64,000 nucleotides of DNA from assembly GCA_963855995.1 (NCBI GenBank), contig OY979716.1, positions 37,468,924 to 37,532,923 of the forward strand, given 5' to 3'. The translations under genes and the position numbers were made by a program. The stretch is from Muricea muricata. Taxonomy: Eukaryota; Cnidaria; Anthozoa; Malacalcyonacea; Plexauridae. Positions 34,098 through 45,126 of this stretch are shown here, in pieces; within the stretch, counting starts at the first letter, position 1; the number at the start of each line of letters is the position of its first letter. A model generated the notes under the pieces. That model searched no databases. It had not been told where the DNA came from and worked only from the letters and a program-made list of their open reading frames with translations.

Positions 34098-34667
34098 GTG
34101 GGAAATACTGGGGGTGCCTTAATACAGCCGACAGACATACCTGTAGAGTCCTCCTTAAATCATACACAAATGTCGTCAGCCATCGAACAGTTCTGGAGTC
34201 TATTTGAAAGCTTGGTGGATAAGTCAAATGAGGCAGTGAGCTTAAAGATGGTAGGATTACAACAGAGCTTGTCCTGTGGAGCCTTGGAAGCAATCAGAGG
34301 TTTTGGAATCTCAGAACACGAATATAACGAAGCCAAGGAAATCCTTCAGTCAAAATTTGGTGGGCAGAGACAGCAACTGAGAGGTTACATGGATGAACTA
34401 AGAAGCAAGCCAACGATACGTAATAATGACGTCGATGCCTTTGAAAAATTTGCAGACCTTGTTCAAGTAACTGTTGTGAAACTGGAAGCAGAGGGTGGTA
34501 GTGGCAAATTGGGAGATGGTGCATTACATAGTCTTCTTGTGAAAAAACTATCGGAAAGACAAGTGGAAATCTACAGCAGATGGCTTACCGAGCAACAAAC
34601 GACAACGCACGGTACTGACCCTGTGAGATTAGCTAAAACATTTATGTTTTCAATGTCTTGCGAGTGA
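34098..34667 (+). pseudogene. BEL/Pao Gag (DUF1759-like)
   Basis: The 189 residues include MSSAIEQFWSLFESLVDKSN, then GALEAIRGFGISEHEYNEAK and EILQSKFGGQRQQLRGYMDE. This is the DUF1759 pattern (F-W-x-x-F-x-x-x-V then GF-x-x-x-x-x-x-Y-x-x-A-x-x-x-L-x-x-x-F-G) found in BEL/Pao Gag. The C-terminal zinc knuckle is lost to a stop at 34667. Confidence 0.85.
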
Positions 34668-34884
34668 TCATTTGGGAAAGGATTGTATGCGCTCAAAGAT
34701 GTGCACAGTACAGGGATCAGAAGAAGCCATCACAATTTACTACACAAGAATACAAAGAAAAAGGAAGATGACGGGGAGCCTCCATGGGAGGGGGCAACCA
34801 ACCAAGTTCACATTTCAAGCAACAAGAGTGAGCTTCACTGCAGAGTCACTCTCACTTAAACAATCCCGGGGTGGCTGAAGGCAA

Positions 34885-35457
34885 ATGGTAGGAAAGTTAG
34901 GGTTAGCACTATTTTTGGACGATGCATCCAATGAAAGTTTCCTAAACGAACAAGTTGCCGGAGCGCTAGGACTGCAGGAGCCATTCCTAATGGTCAAAGT
35001 TCACATGCTAAGTAATGAGGTTGAGACTTTCCAATCCAGGCCTGTGAATATTGTCATCGAAAGCGTTGACGAAAAATATGCAAAGGATTTGCGTTAAAAC
35101 ATGCCCACAAAAGGTAACTGGTACCTACAAGGTAGAAGATTGGTCACAAAGTAAGAGCAATTGGCCTCATTTGCAAGATGTGATTTTGAAACCCCAGCTA
35201 AAGACGGTCTGGTTGATTTGCTGATAGGCGTGGATAATGCAGATTTATTGTATTCAAGAGCAGATGTACATGGAGAACCAGGAAGCCCAACCGCAAGACT
35301 CGAACCGTTAGGATGGAGTTGTATTGGATTGACAGAAAAGCAACATGACTCCAGTCGCCGAACTTGTACCATCCGAACGCTGTTTTCCAGAAACCAAGTA
35401 GATGTTAACACAGTCCTACCATGCTGTCATGTGGATGAACATGTTAAAGGATTTTAG
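34885..35457 (+). pseudogene. BEL/Pao aspartic protease region (DUF1758-like)
   Basis: Two frames (34885-35097 and 35161-35457) carry LALFLDDASNESFLNEQVAG, where the usual active site is a D-D/T-G/A-S-x-x-S/T-F pattern, and later LIGVDNADLLYSRADVHGEP then ARLEPLGWSCIG. The second block is the conserved L-I-G-x-D-x-x-x-L segment seen before RT in BEL/Pao elements. The stop at 35097 splits the region. Confidence 0.8.
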
Positions 35458-35728
35458 GAAATTGAATCCTGTGGGACAGAGAGCGTGAATTCGAAGGTCT
35501 TTACTAAAGAGGAAACCGGCGTCCTGACAACGATGAAAGAAACAATGAGCTACAATAGCGAAACTTCACATTACAAGATAGCTACTCCTTGGAAAGAGAA
35601 CTGACCAACGCATCCAAACAATAAGGAACATGCACTCACACGGCTTTCTAGCACTGAAAAGAAGCTAAAGATGTCATCGTATGCAAGGAATATTAGCAGA
35701 CAATTGAGTCCTATGTGGAGAAGGGTAT

Positions 35729-36031
35729 TTGCATAAAGCAACAAAGGACGAAGATATCCCACCTGAGATATGGTATGTGCCACATTTTCCTGTTATGAGA
35801 ATGGAAAAGTCGACAACGAAAGTACGAATTGTATTTGACTGTTCTGCAAAGACAGACAAAATTTCGTTAAATGATATTATCAACTCTTCGACCTATTACT
35901 TCTTTTTGACGACATACAGTAGCCTTAGCGTGCTACATAAAAGAGATGTATCTCCAGGTGGAAATCTAAGAAAAAGACCGTCCGTCCTTCCGTGTGTTAT
36001 GGCGAGATTTAGACAGCGCCAAAAAGCCTGA
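35729..36031 (+). pseudogene. BEL/Pao reverse transcriptase fragment
   Basis: The frame reads WYVPHFPVMRMEKSTTKVRI then VFDCSAKTDKISLNDII, the opening RT blocks of BEL/Pao (HHPV-x-x-x-x-K-x-T-T-K-x-R-V-V-F-D). The palm region with the Asp pair is missing or unrecognisable between 36032 and 36250, so most of the RT has been deleted or scrambled. Confidence 0.8.
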
Positions 36032-36316
36032 AGTCTGAGTTTACCCGTGTCGTCTTTGGCAAGAATTCAGCTCGGATGGAAGCGCAATTCATCGCTCAAG
36101 AAAACACAAGACTAAAGTTATTTTGCAAGAACTTTGGAGTCATGGCTATGACTGGGACGAGATAATTATTGACAAAATTGCGAATCGCATAGCTACATGG
36201 TTTAATCAGTTGCATTGAATTGCAACAATAAAAGTGCCGAGGAGTTAATGTGAAAACAAAGAAGTGTCTAGAGAGTTGGTGACATTCTTCGATGCTTTAC
36301 TAAAGGCGTATGGGCT

Positions 36317-36631
36317 GTGGTCTATCTGGTATGTGCGTACGGAGACGGCTCTTGGTCCAGCAGATTAATCACTTCAAAGAGCAAAGTTGCACCACTAACA
36401 CCAATAACAGCGCCAAGACTTGAGTTAATGGCAGCAATCCTTCGTTTACGACTTATGCAGAACGTTCTTCGAGCTCTCGAATTTAACATGCAGACCGTCA
36501 CATTTTATTCCGATAGTGCAAATAGACTGTGGTGGATTCATGGCTGCGGGAGGAACTTTAGAACGTTTGTAGCCAACCATATAGGCGAAATACAAATGTA
36601 TAGCAGCCCAACTCAGTGGCAACACATTTGA
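36317..36631 (+). pseudogene. BEL/Pao RNase H fragment
   Basis: The frame contains RLITSKSKVAPLTPITAPRL, ELMAAILRLRL with the Glu, and VTFYSDSANRLWWIHGCGRN with the Asp, then FVANHIGEIQ. This is the P-R-L-E-L-x-A-A and S-D-S-x-x-x-L-x-W pattern of BEL/Pao RNase H. Confidence 0.85.
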
Positions 36632-36739
36632 ATCGATCAAAATTCTGCCGACTGGTGCACGTGAGGGGCAACGCCTGCATAACTAGCAGAGTTGACCTTC
36701 ACAGTGGCACAGTTAGATTGAGACAAAATACAGCAGGTT

Positions 36740-37293
36740 ACATCGTATAACGGGACAAAATGGTCATTCAATCCTCCTGGAGGACCTCATTTCGGTGGAG
36801 TATTCAAAATAATGGTGAAAGCTGCCAAGAAAGCCATTTATGCAGTACTCAAGAATTCTGACGTAACAGATGAAGAGTTAATCACCATATGTGCAGGAGT
36901 CGAGAGTCTATTGAATTCTCGACCGATAATGTATCCATCTACAAATCCTTCTGATGACCTCCCGCTTATGCCAAATCATTTTCTGCATGGGTAGTTGGGA
37001 GGAGTGTTTGTACCAACCGACATGGACATGGATCCGTGGAAGAGATAGCATAAAGTTCAAGCAAACCTATTGCGAGTGTGGAGTCACCGGTTGAAAGAAT
37101 ATTTGCCGACAACACCCGATCAAAATGGATGGAGGTGGTAAAAGATCTACAAAAAGGTGATGTTGTAATGGTTTTCGATAAGGACTTACCAAGAGGTAAA
37201 TGGTTCCTAGGACAAACTGTAGAAACCTATCCCGGCAAGGATGGTCATACAAGAGTGGCAAAGATACAGCTTGGAGACAAGTCACTGGTCTGA
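36740..37293 (+). pseudogene. BEL/Pao integrase C-terminal part and DUF5641-like tail
   Basis: The segment begins near WSFNPPGGPHFGGVFKIMVK, where the catalytic Glu of many BEL integrases is replaced in this block, then VESLLNSRPIMYP and PLMPNHFLHG. A TAG at 36994 and a shift lead to DVVMVFDKDLPRGKWFLGQT and TYPGKDGHTRVAKIQLGDKS, the DUF5641-like C-terminus. The catalytic Asp half of the integrase (36640-36740) is mostly lost. Confidence 0.82.
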
Positions 37294-37321
37294 CCAATAC
37301 ATAATGACATCGTGTATCACC

Positions 37322-37856
37322 CACTACCTGAGTACCTGATGAAAAGACTTCAAAAAGTCCAAAAGGCTACTGCCAGTTTTGTGCTCGGACGCTATGCTTC
37401 TATGGAAGACATCTTGAAACTCAAGTGGCTTCCGGTGAAAGAACATCGCGATTGGGGCTTAGTCAAAATTGCCCATAAAGCCCTATACAACACAACTTGG
37501 CCCGACTATCTTCGACTGAACGTTGTCACGCACAATTGGTGTCTGAGGTCATCTAACAGTATACAGTTGGTATCTAACACCTTACAAGACTTTTTAATGC
37601 TTTATCAGCTGAACTGAGATCATGCATAAATTTTAAGACATTTGCCAGAGACACCCACATGTTATACTTGGAAAAAGCAGTAGCTTTTTATTCGTAAAAT
37701 ACAGTAACGTTCTCCATTTATTTTTACATATATAAATATATATCTATATATATATAGATATTACATATATTTTTACATTGTAGTTAGGGTGGCAAATGAA
37801 GAGCCACTCTGTGGATATGTTGCCAATAAATCATTATTATTATTATTACTTATCAT
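37322..37856 (+). mobile_element. Non-LTR retrotransposon 3' end (L2/CR1-like), 5' truncated
   Basis: A frame to 37617 reads MKRLQKVQKATASFVLGRYA, then DILKLKWLPVKEHRDWGLVK and WPDYLRL, the post-RT C-terminal region of L2/CR1-type ORF2 proteins. It is followed by an AT-rich tail ending in an (ATT)n run (37834-37852). 5' truncation and a short simple-repeat tail are standard for this class. It abuts the BEL/Pao element with no gap, so it probably inserted into the BEL 3' region or marks a deletion junction. Confidence 0.7.
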
Positions 37857-37859
37857 ATA

Positions 37860-38400
37860 TTTTGTACCAGAAACAAAGAATGGAAAAACCCTGATCTTTT
37901 ATCTTATTAATTTTTTTTTTGTAAATATAGTCCTTTAAGCTGATTCAAGTAGCCAGTTATAAATTACCTATTAGTTAGTGAGATTTATAACTGTATATAT
38001 AATCTGAAAAAATGCAATAAAGTTTGCATTATTATAAGTTGGTGCCTCTGAAAGTGTAGACATAGATTCCTCTGGAGTGAAGAGAACTTTAAACTGACAA
38101 AAGGAGATGAAAGATAACTTAGAAGGCAGGTATAGACCACCTCTTGTCACTGATGCCACTAGTTTTTTTGAAAATGTAACTTGAATTTATTGCAGCTTTG
38201 GTCATTTCTCATAATATTCTTGATTGACTTCTCCCAGTAACTTTATTACTACAGGAAAAGAGTATTGATATTATGGATGGTATTAATTTAATTAACACTA
38301 TGAAAAATGATTTTACAAACTTTAAAATTCCATTGATTCCTTTCATGATGCCTGGTATGCAGAGGCACTGGATTTAGCTGTGAAAGTTGAGGTAGAAGCG
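37860..38400. other. Non-coding interval
   Basis: AT-rich, no supported feature. Confidence 0.4.
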
Positions 38401-38420
38401 AGCAAACACGCCTGGCATTT

Positions 38421-38891
38421 TTGAATGCGAAATCGCTAGTTCGCCTGTACGCAAATCCAGCGGTTATTCCGCAAAAAATATCCAATAACTTCAGCTTACA
38501 CCAAGTATTCCTCGTTATTGATTCAAAATGGCGAACAAATTTTATTTGCACGAAATCGCAAATTACAATACGACAAGGGAAGCACAATACTATGGCAAGG
38601 GAAATGAAGGGATTTAAGTTTTTAAGAAAGTATTGTACAAATGTTGCAGCAGGACAATTTTCCATGCCACGTTTTCTTCTCTGTAAAGGCTTCGATTATA
38701 TTGGATGGAGAGAGTGGACAAACAGGACAGTCACAAATCACAATTGCAGTGAATGGCTGAATGCTAGCAAATTTTGCCAAAATCTTCTTGTCTTGTCACA
38801 GTGTACAATTGGAAAATTTGTTGACAAGTTTTACCCGTCAGGAAGTGATCACAAGAAATATGAAAACAATATGCTATCTTGTATTCATTAG
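38421..38891 (+). CDS. Unrecognised 156-residue open frame
   Basis: An ATG-started frame without stops contains GKHNTMAREMKGFKFLRKYC and FLLCKGFDYIGWREW, with five scattered Cys in its second half. It is longer than expected by chance in this AT-rich DNA, but I see no domain, signal peptide or splice context. It could be a decayed element fragment. Confidence 0.25.
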   Translation: MNAKSLVRLYANPAVIPQKISNNFSLHQVFLVIDSKWRTNFICTKSQITIRQGKHNTMAREMKGFKFLRKYCTNVAAGQFSMPRFLLCKGFDYIGWREWTNRTVTNHNCSEWLNASKFCQNLLVLSQCTIGKFVDKFYPSGSDHKKYENNMLSCIH

Positions 38892-39246
38892 CTACTAAGC
38901 TAGAACAAGAATGAATTTGTATCAAACAGTATTATGGTCATAGCAATAAACAATACAAAAGCAGAAAGATTTTATGAAAGACATTCTCATCGTGTAAGTC
39001 TCAACATGTTTCATCATACAACTGATGCTTTGTCAGTTAGAGTGTACATTATTATAGTTTATTGTATAAAGTACAGTGCTTTATAAGGATTTCGGGCACT
39101 GTTAAAACTGATGATCTCACATGTGAGATTATTTATGATAATTTTACATGTGGAAATTATCGCTTTTCAAACAATTACCAATCATAGCTTCTGGACATTT
39201 TATATTGGTGGAAAACCTGTAGTTTATAATAATTAATAAACAGAAA

Positions 39247-39383
39247 AATACATGGGTGCTTGGAAATACCAGATTTATTTCTCGTGTTGAACACGATATT
39301 TCTCACTCATTCACTGCGCTTACTCGTGAGATATCATGTTCAACACTTGAAATAAATCTGGTATTTCCGTGCACCCGTGTATT
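39247..39383. repeat. Fold-back element, about 137 bp
   Basis: Arms of about 60 bp are near-perfect inverted repeats (outer part AATACATGGGTGC against GCACCCGTGTATT), with a centre near CATTCACTGCGC. Transcribed or single-stranded DNA would form a long hairpin. This looks like a small non-autonomous DNA element (MITE). Confidence 0.8.
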
Positions 39384-39937
39384 ATTCTCTATATCATTGG
39401 TGTAAATTGGACCAGCAAAAGATAAAAAGCAAAATTGTTTTTTTTATTTTATATAGCTAATTACTGTAATTTACACAATAGTTACAGGCTTTGTAAATTT
39501 AAAATTAAATACTGAATAAATTGTCTTAAATTCCTATATTGTCATAGTTTGCTTCGGACTCAATGGTTCAAACAGTTAGTATCCATAGGCTTCCCTTGAC
39601 AAGTAAAAGTAATAGTCTATTATGTATAATGTATAATTCAGTTATGTGTAATGAAGTAGTGGGGACATGTTCAGTATCACCCACTATGAAACCAATTTTA
39701 CTTGCCAAGGGGAATTTGTTGCTCAATGGCTTAAGCAAACTATAAAAAAGTTAACTAATTTGACCAATTACACCCTAATACAATGTGACACATATAGGTT
39801 CATTAATCAATAATTGTCTGATGTGCAAAACCCTGACCTTCCTATGAAAACTTATAACTTGTTTGTATAATAACCTTATATAGGTGGGTAATAATGTAGT
39901 TAAAATCTACCAAATATCTGCTTGGGGAGAGCACACA

Positions 39938-40009
39938 ATGTCTGCCCTAATTATGATTTATAACTTGGACATCATGTCTGCCCTAATTATGATTAATTAC
40001 TTGGACATC
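39938..40009. repeat. 36-bp tandem duplication
   Basis: The unit starting ATGTCTGCCCTAATTATGAT is present twice in tandem with a few differences. Confidence 0.75.
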
Positions 40010-41600
40010 ATGTCAGCTGATACAGGCAGGTGGAAATAATCTAAATAACACAAGCAGAATGTTAGTTTGGTCAGATGATAAATGTTATAGCATATATGTC
40101 ACCAACCTATCAAATATGTCATGTTTCAGGTGTTTTGTTCAACCCACTAAAATTTGGCAAAGACAAGATGATTAGAAATCAGAACATTAATCATATATTT
40201 TGAAAAGAAATTTGCTGTGCACAATTTTTCTTATAATTCTTGAATTATTAATTTGGCTCACATAGCACAATGATATAAGAAATTGTATAAATAGCAGAAA
40301 AATATCAATATATATATATATACAATGGTGCAGGCATAGTTGATTATTCAAATATGTTCTGTACTATGTCAAGCTTTATATAAAATCACCTTTAATTGCT
40401 CACTATTAAACAGTCCTTTCAAATGCAGATGTCTAAAACAGGTGTACTATTAATAACTCTCAATAAATATACAGCCCATATTGTTCACTATTAACAAAAT
40501 CTCTCCCGGCAATCATCAACCATCAATTTCTCTTTACTAATAATCATCTATCAATTTATAATAAATGCATTACTCTGGGTTGAGCCATTGAGTACTTATA
40601 GCTTGCCTGTCAAGTGGGTTAGTCCAAAATGTTATAGCCCTGTAAATCACCAGCATAGCACAAACATACATATCATAACCAACTACCGGTACATCTATTT
40701 TCATTTTCTTTCAGAAAGTTGTTAATTTTAGTCTGGCAGAAATTTTTAATGATCATTGACCTGGGCCATATCATTGAGCTTGGTGTAGTGGTTATACTAA
40801 AACCCAATGTGGCATATGAACCCTATATATATATATGCACAAAATATAGCATTATATATATTAAATCTACTTTTAGATAGCAGATTTTCTGAACTGTAAA
40901 CAAACTTAGGCACTTTAACAGGCAAAAATAAATTCATCAACACAAAAATATATGTGAGTTTTTCTTTGATGAATAATATATTGTGATATGTTGACTTGAA
41001 ATTTTATGGAAAAACAATAAATCAGAAACGTTATCACAAGAAATACAAAATCTATAACACGTTTCCTACCTTTTGGAGCAATCGCTTAGGTTTTTGAGTA
41101 GTATTTTTTGCTTTTTGATCCTTCCCTTTAAGCGTGAACGTGACGAACCTTTTCTTGCGCCTTTATTCACAATTCAAAATTAGCCAAAATCCATGCCTTT
41201 GTAAAAGCCATTTTGTATGTTTTACTAACATTTTTCGAAAAACAAAAAACATACAAACTTTTCTAGATGTCTTAACTTGTATAGGCAACAAAAATTAAAT
41301 GAAAAGAAGCCGGAACGAAGGAGCCTATACTAGCCGAAGTTGCCACATTTTTACAACATCGTACAAAAAGTCGCCATTGCGCGAAATGCCTCGAACAAGA
41401 AGCCTTCCAGTAGAAAAACATTGCATGTAACCATGGCAATATTGATATCATTTTGATCTTCGAGAAACCCTCTATCTCCCTATTACCATCAAATAACCCT
41501 ACAGAAAAACGCGCACGAGGAATAACTCGATGAATTTAAAGAATTTTTCAGGAATTAAATTCGCTACCAAGCTCTCGAATTTTCACGCGCGGTGGCAAAA
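40010..41600. other. Non-coding interval
   Basis: AT-rich, with short (TA)n runs near 40307-40323 and 40826-40836. No gene or terminal repeat is recognised. Confidence 0.4.
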
Positions 41601-41602
41601 AA

Positions 41603-42315
41603 TTGTCACACTTTAAACTAGCGTTTTCGCATGCAAAAATGCCAGGCGTGAAACCACAGACAGTAGGAAGACAAACAACCAGATCTAACCCTCCATATAA
41701 GTCAATTTCAGAATATTATAAGCATACCATAACTATTCCTTTAGTTGACCATATTAATTCAGGTTTGCAGCACAGATTCGACACTGCCAGCGTTAACATT
41801 TATAAAGGACTAAGCATTGTATCAACAAAAATGATGTCTTTGAAATAGAAAGGGCTAGACTGGCGGATGATTTTAAAGTTGTTACTAATTGATCTTTATG
41901 TTGACGACTTGCATTATCCCTTAGCTCTTGATGCTGAACTGTCACTGTGGACGACTTATTGGGAGAAGTACCAAAGACTTCTTCCTGACAACATTGTCAC
42001 AACTTAGAAGCTAACAATTTTGATGGTTTATTGTCATGACTTTAAAAGCTATCAATTTTGATGGTTTATTGTCACGACTTTAAAAGCTATCAATTTTGAT
42101 GGCTTATTGTCACGACTTTAAAAGCTACCAATTTTGATGGTTTTGAAAATATTAAAGTTATACTCCATATTTTAGCAACACTCCCCATCACTTCTTGTGA
42201 GTGTAAAAGAACCATTTTGGCATTGAGGACACTTAAAAACTACCTGTGTAGCACAATGGTAGAAGAGCAGTCTAGCCTTGATGCAGTTTCATCACGAGAT
42301 TATTCCAGATGTTAA
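41603..42315 (+). pseudogene. hAT-type transposase C-terminal fragment (P52rIPK/ZMYM-like), decayed
   Basis: The frame starts in ISEYYKHTITIPLVDHINSG then FDTASVNIYKGLSIVSTKMM. After stops it continues DDLHYPLALDAELSLWTTYW, then ILHILATLPITSCECKRTIL and TLKNYLCSTMVEE, which is the hAT C-terminal dimerisation region (pattern P-V-T-S-C-E-C-E-R-S). A block of 38-bp tandem repeats (42008-42146) has grown inside it. Confidence 0.75.
42008..42146. repeat. 38-bp tandem repeat, about 3.5 copies
   Basis: The unit GCTATCAATTTTGATGGTTT (then ATTGTCACGACTTTAAAA) repeats with few changes. The period is not a multiple of three, so the expansion destroyed the hAT frame in which it lies. Confidence 0.85.
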
Positions 42316-42668
42316 AAAAGTAATCAATAAATTTGCAATTGGAAATACTGCGTTGAAATTTGCGTAGCTTTTTCTCGCTTTTATTTAACATTCTGTCTGG
42401 TAGCCTGGTTAATAGCAATGATATTTCAGTACTTCAGTGCCATTTCCATAAAAGCATATTGGTTACTATTCATAATACTCGTAATTATAAGCAAAAGTGA
42501 AATTAAGCGTAACAATGATTATGTATAGTTGGATATGCATCACACATGTTAGTAGTGTTATGAGGAGGCTATAAAAAATGAAGTTACCAGGTGAAATCCC
42601 CATTCTCGCTCAGTTCTCCAGCGGAATAGAGGTAGCGGCCAGACAGCTAATTGAAAGTACGCCCCACA

Positions 42669-42813
42669 TGAATTTTTCTACATACCTGAGGTCCAGTTTC
42701 CAGAAGATCTGCCTGAACAAGAACAAGAACCAGCTGTTATAGTACCAGCCGATCCTTCTCCAGTGGCAGTGGTGAACCATGTTTTGCCAGCCCCAAAGGA
42801 TGGTGAGCTTGAG
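42669..42813 (+). CDS. Exon-like sequence upstream of the Gypsy C insertion
   Basis: The stretch reads EVQFPEDLPEQEQEPAVIVP then NHVLPAPKDGELE and stops at a GTAATA donor-like site. It is acidic and Pro-rich with no domain. The Gypsy C element begins 105 bases later, in what would be the following intron, and Myb/SANT-like exons follow the element at 57517. They may be one gene; this is inference only. Confidence 0.35.
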
Positions 42814-42918
42814 GTAATACGATATTACTGTTCCTTCTTTCTACCTTGTTATACCTTCTTTATATGTGTCCTTGGTTTATTGTATCTACTTATATCGTTA
42901 TGTTCTTGATATAGTAAT

Positions 42919-43093
42919 TGTAGAATGTAAACATTTTAATATGTTTTGATCGGATATGACGTAGTGAATAATTAAGAAGGCGCACCATGTTGTGGCACCA
43001 TTGATTTTGTAACGTGTTTATATTGTTTAAGAATTACGCTTTAGTCTCTCTAAATCGGCTAGGTTTTTGATACATCCAGCAGGGTATATTACA
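42919..43093 (+). repeat. Gypsy C 5' LTR
   Basis: 175 bp from TGTAGAATG to TATTACA. It contains a segment GAAGGCGCACCATGTTGTGG that is missing from the 3' copy. Confidence 0.9.
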
Positions 43094-43094
43094 T

Positions 43095-43108
43095 TGGCGA
43101 CGAGGACG
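43095..43108 (+). other. Gypsy C primer-binding site, tRNA-Ser type
   Basis: TGGCGACGAGGACG starts one base after the LTR end and is the same as in Gypsy B. It is complementary to the acceptor end of tRNA-Ser(GCT) over about 11-12 bases. Confidence 0.75.
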
Positions 43109-43189
43109 GGATATGATCTAACTTGTTAGTTGTTTATTTCGTCGATATTGCCAGTAGAAAGTGTACTATTCGGGGAAAGTATTTACGAA

Positions 43190-44159
43190 ATGGAAGTACC
43201 AGACTATGGCCCGGGACAAAACGGAGCACAAGCAAGTTTGTTGACAAGTGATGTCAAAGAGATTCCTTGCTTTAGCCCCAGGGAAGACCCAACGAATTTG
43301 GCAGCAAGATGGAAGCGCTGGAAATGGTCATTTAACTTGTTTTTAACGGCGAAGGGAGTCACAAACGATAAACAAAAGGTAGCATTACTTCTGCATACCG
43401 GGGGATTGGAGTTACAAGAACTACATTTCACACTAGTAAACGAGGAAGAAGAGAAAGAGTTCAAGGATTGTGTTAAGATGCTAGATAAATATTTTATTCC
43501 AAAAGTGAACCTGCCCTTTAAGAGACACCAGTTTCGACAAACGAGTCAGAAGAGTGGCGAGAAAGTGGATCATTTTGTTTCTCGACTCAGACAGAAGGCT
43601 GCCACTTGTGAGTTTGGGAATGTGGAAGATGCAATCAGAGACCAACTTATTGAAAAGTGCAGCGATTCAAAGCTCAGATGGAAGTTTCTTGAAAGAGTTA
43701 ATGCGTCACTCAAGGATCTACAGGACATTGCTCAAGCGTATGAGGCGGTTGAAGATGCGGCGATTGAAATCATTGGAAGGTTCACATGCAGTAAATGCTT
43801 TGAATCAGAAACTGTGTGTAGGTGGTCAACAGGAAAATGGGTCTCATGAGAATCAGAATGAGCGCATATTACCAGCCAAGGAAACTGGGCATGACAACAA
43901 GGACAATAAACTGCAGCGATGTTACAATTGTAACAGGGTTGGACATTTTGCTCGAGACTCAGGGTGTCCAGCAAAGACCAAAAGTTGCACTAAATGTGGA
44001 GTGAAGGGACACTTCTCAGTATGTTGCAGGAAAGGAAAACCAGGGGACAAGGACAAAAAGAAAGACCAGACGTATAAGGTTTCTGAAGGGGAAGACAAAC
44101 CACCTGAAAACGACTATGCCTTTGTTATTGCTCAACATGGACAAAAGGGACATAGGTGA
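43190..44159 (+). pseudogene. Gypsy C Gag with two zinc knuckles
   Basis: ATG 43190 opens MEVPDYGPGQNGAQ. The capsid-like block has RWKRWKWSFNLFLTAKGV and KRHQFRQTSQKSGEKVDHFV. A shift near 43760 leads to two CCHC knuckles (CYNCNRVGHFARDSGC with an extra residue, and CTKCGVKGHFSVCC). The frame ends at 44159. The same block order as Gypsy B indicates related lineages. Confidence 0.9.
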
Positions 44160-44574
44160 GGTTGATTTGACAATCGTGAGAGTGAAATTAGAAAATGTCT
44201 TGATCGACTCAGGGTCAACATGCAATGTAATTGGTTATAAGATCTGGGACTACCTCGAGCAAAACCATGTTAGGTATGAGTCAAAAGCTTCTGATAAGAA
44301 ACTGTTTGCGTATGGACGGAGATATCCCATAGATGTAGTAGGGATATTTATGACAGAGATTATATGTAAGGCGAATGGGGCAAAATGTGTACACGAGTTC
44401 ACTGTGATCAAAGGAAACGGTAAATCTATATTGGGGAAAAGAACAGCAGAACGGTTGAAAGTTCTTAGAGACGGTACAGCAGAGGGAACTGTTAATACTG
44501 TTTCAGAGGAGGGAAGTGACTCGAACATTTGGAAAGAATTTGCAGACCTTTTTACCGGAGTCAGGACTGCTTAA
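44116..44574 (+). pseudogene. Gypsy C protease
   Basis: The active site reads VLIDSGSTCNVIG (residues about 30-42), followed by the usual FTVIKGNGKSILGKRTAERL block. The frame overlaps the end of Gag, then stops at 44574 just before RT. Confidence 0.88.
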
Positions 44575-45120
44575 GGATTACAAACTGAAACTACATATTG
44601 GCAAGAACGTCATTCCAGTTGCTCAGCCTGTACGTAGGCTGCCATTTGGGTTGAGAGACAAGGTTCACCATAAGTTAGACAAGTTGCTTAACATGGGAAG
44701 AGTTACCTGAATCAACACCTACAAGATGGGTTTCACCATTGGTGGTTGTTCCAAAAGCAGACGAAAAGGATATACAGGTGTGCATGGATATGAGAACGGC
44801 GAATGAAGCAATTGTAAGAGAAACACATCTGATCCCGACCATGGAAGAAGTGTTGTATGATTTGAACAGAGCAATGGTGTTCAGTAAGATTGATCTCAAG
44901 TGGGGTTTTCATCAAGTTGAACTTGATGAAGATTCCAGAGACATAACAACGTTTGTGACCCACAGAGGGTTGTACAGATATCGTCGATTAATATTCGGAA
45001 TCACATCGGCTCCGAAGAAATATCAGAAGATAACCTTGGATGTTTTAGCTTAGATGCAAAGGGTATGCGGACGATCTCTTTGTTTATGGGGCTGATTTAT
45101 CGGAGCATGATGCTAACCTG
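44516..45120 (+). pseudogene. Gypsy C reverse transcriptase
   Basis: Frames at 44516-44710 and 44739-45053 hold the RT entry (PVAQPVRRLPFGLRDKVHHK) and core (DIQVCMDMRTANEAIVRE, FSKIDLKWGFHQVELDEDSR, LIFGITSAPKKYQKI). A TAG at 45051 lies just before the catalytic GYADDLFVYG (about 45062-45090). The catalytic Asp pair is intact, but at least two lesions break the frame. Confidence 0.9.
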
Positions 45121-45126
45121 CTTAAA

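Larger units (their letters stand above)
32932..37310 (+). mobile_element. BEL/Pao LTR retrotransposon, decayed, 3' LTR not found
   Basis: The order gag (with a DUF1759-like region), aspartic protease, RT, RNase H, integrase and DUF5641-like tail identifies a BEL/Pao element. A proposed 5' LTR ends GTTAAACA at 32928, three bases before a primer-binding site TGGCGATCCTGCCAGGAC (32932-32949), which fits a tRNA-Arg acceptor end (from memory). The LTR start is unclear, so it is not in the coordinates. At the 3' side the element runs directly into an L2/CR1-like tail at 37322. Many stops and shifts are present. Confidence 0.88.

Noticed and set aside
42008..42146. Regular direct repeats considered as a CRISPR-like array
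   Set aside because: There are no unique spacers, the units are head-to-tail, and the context is eukaryotic transposon sequence.
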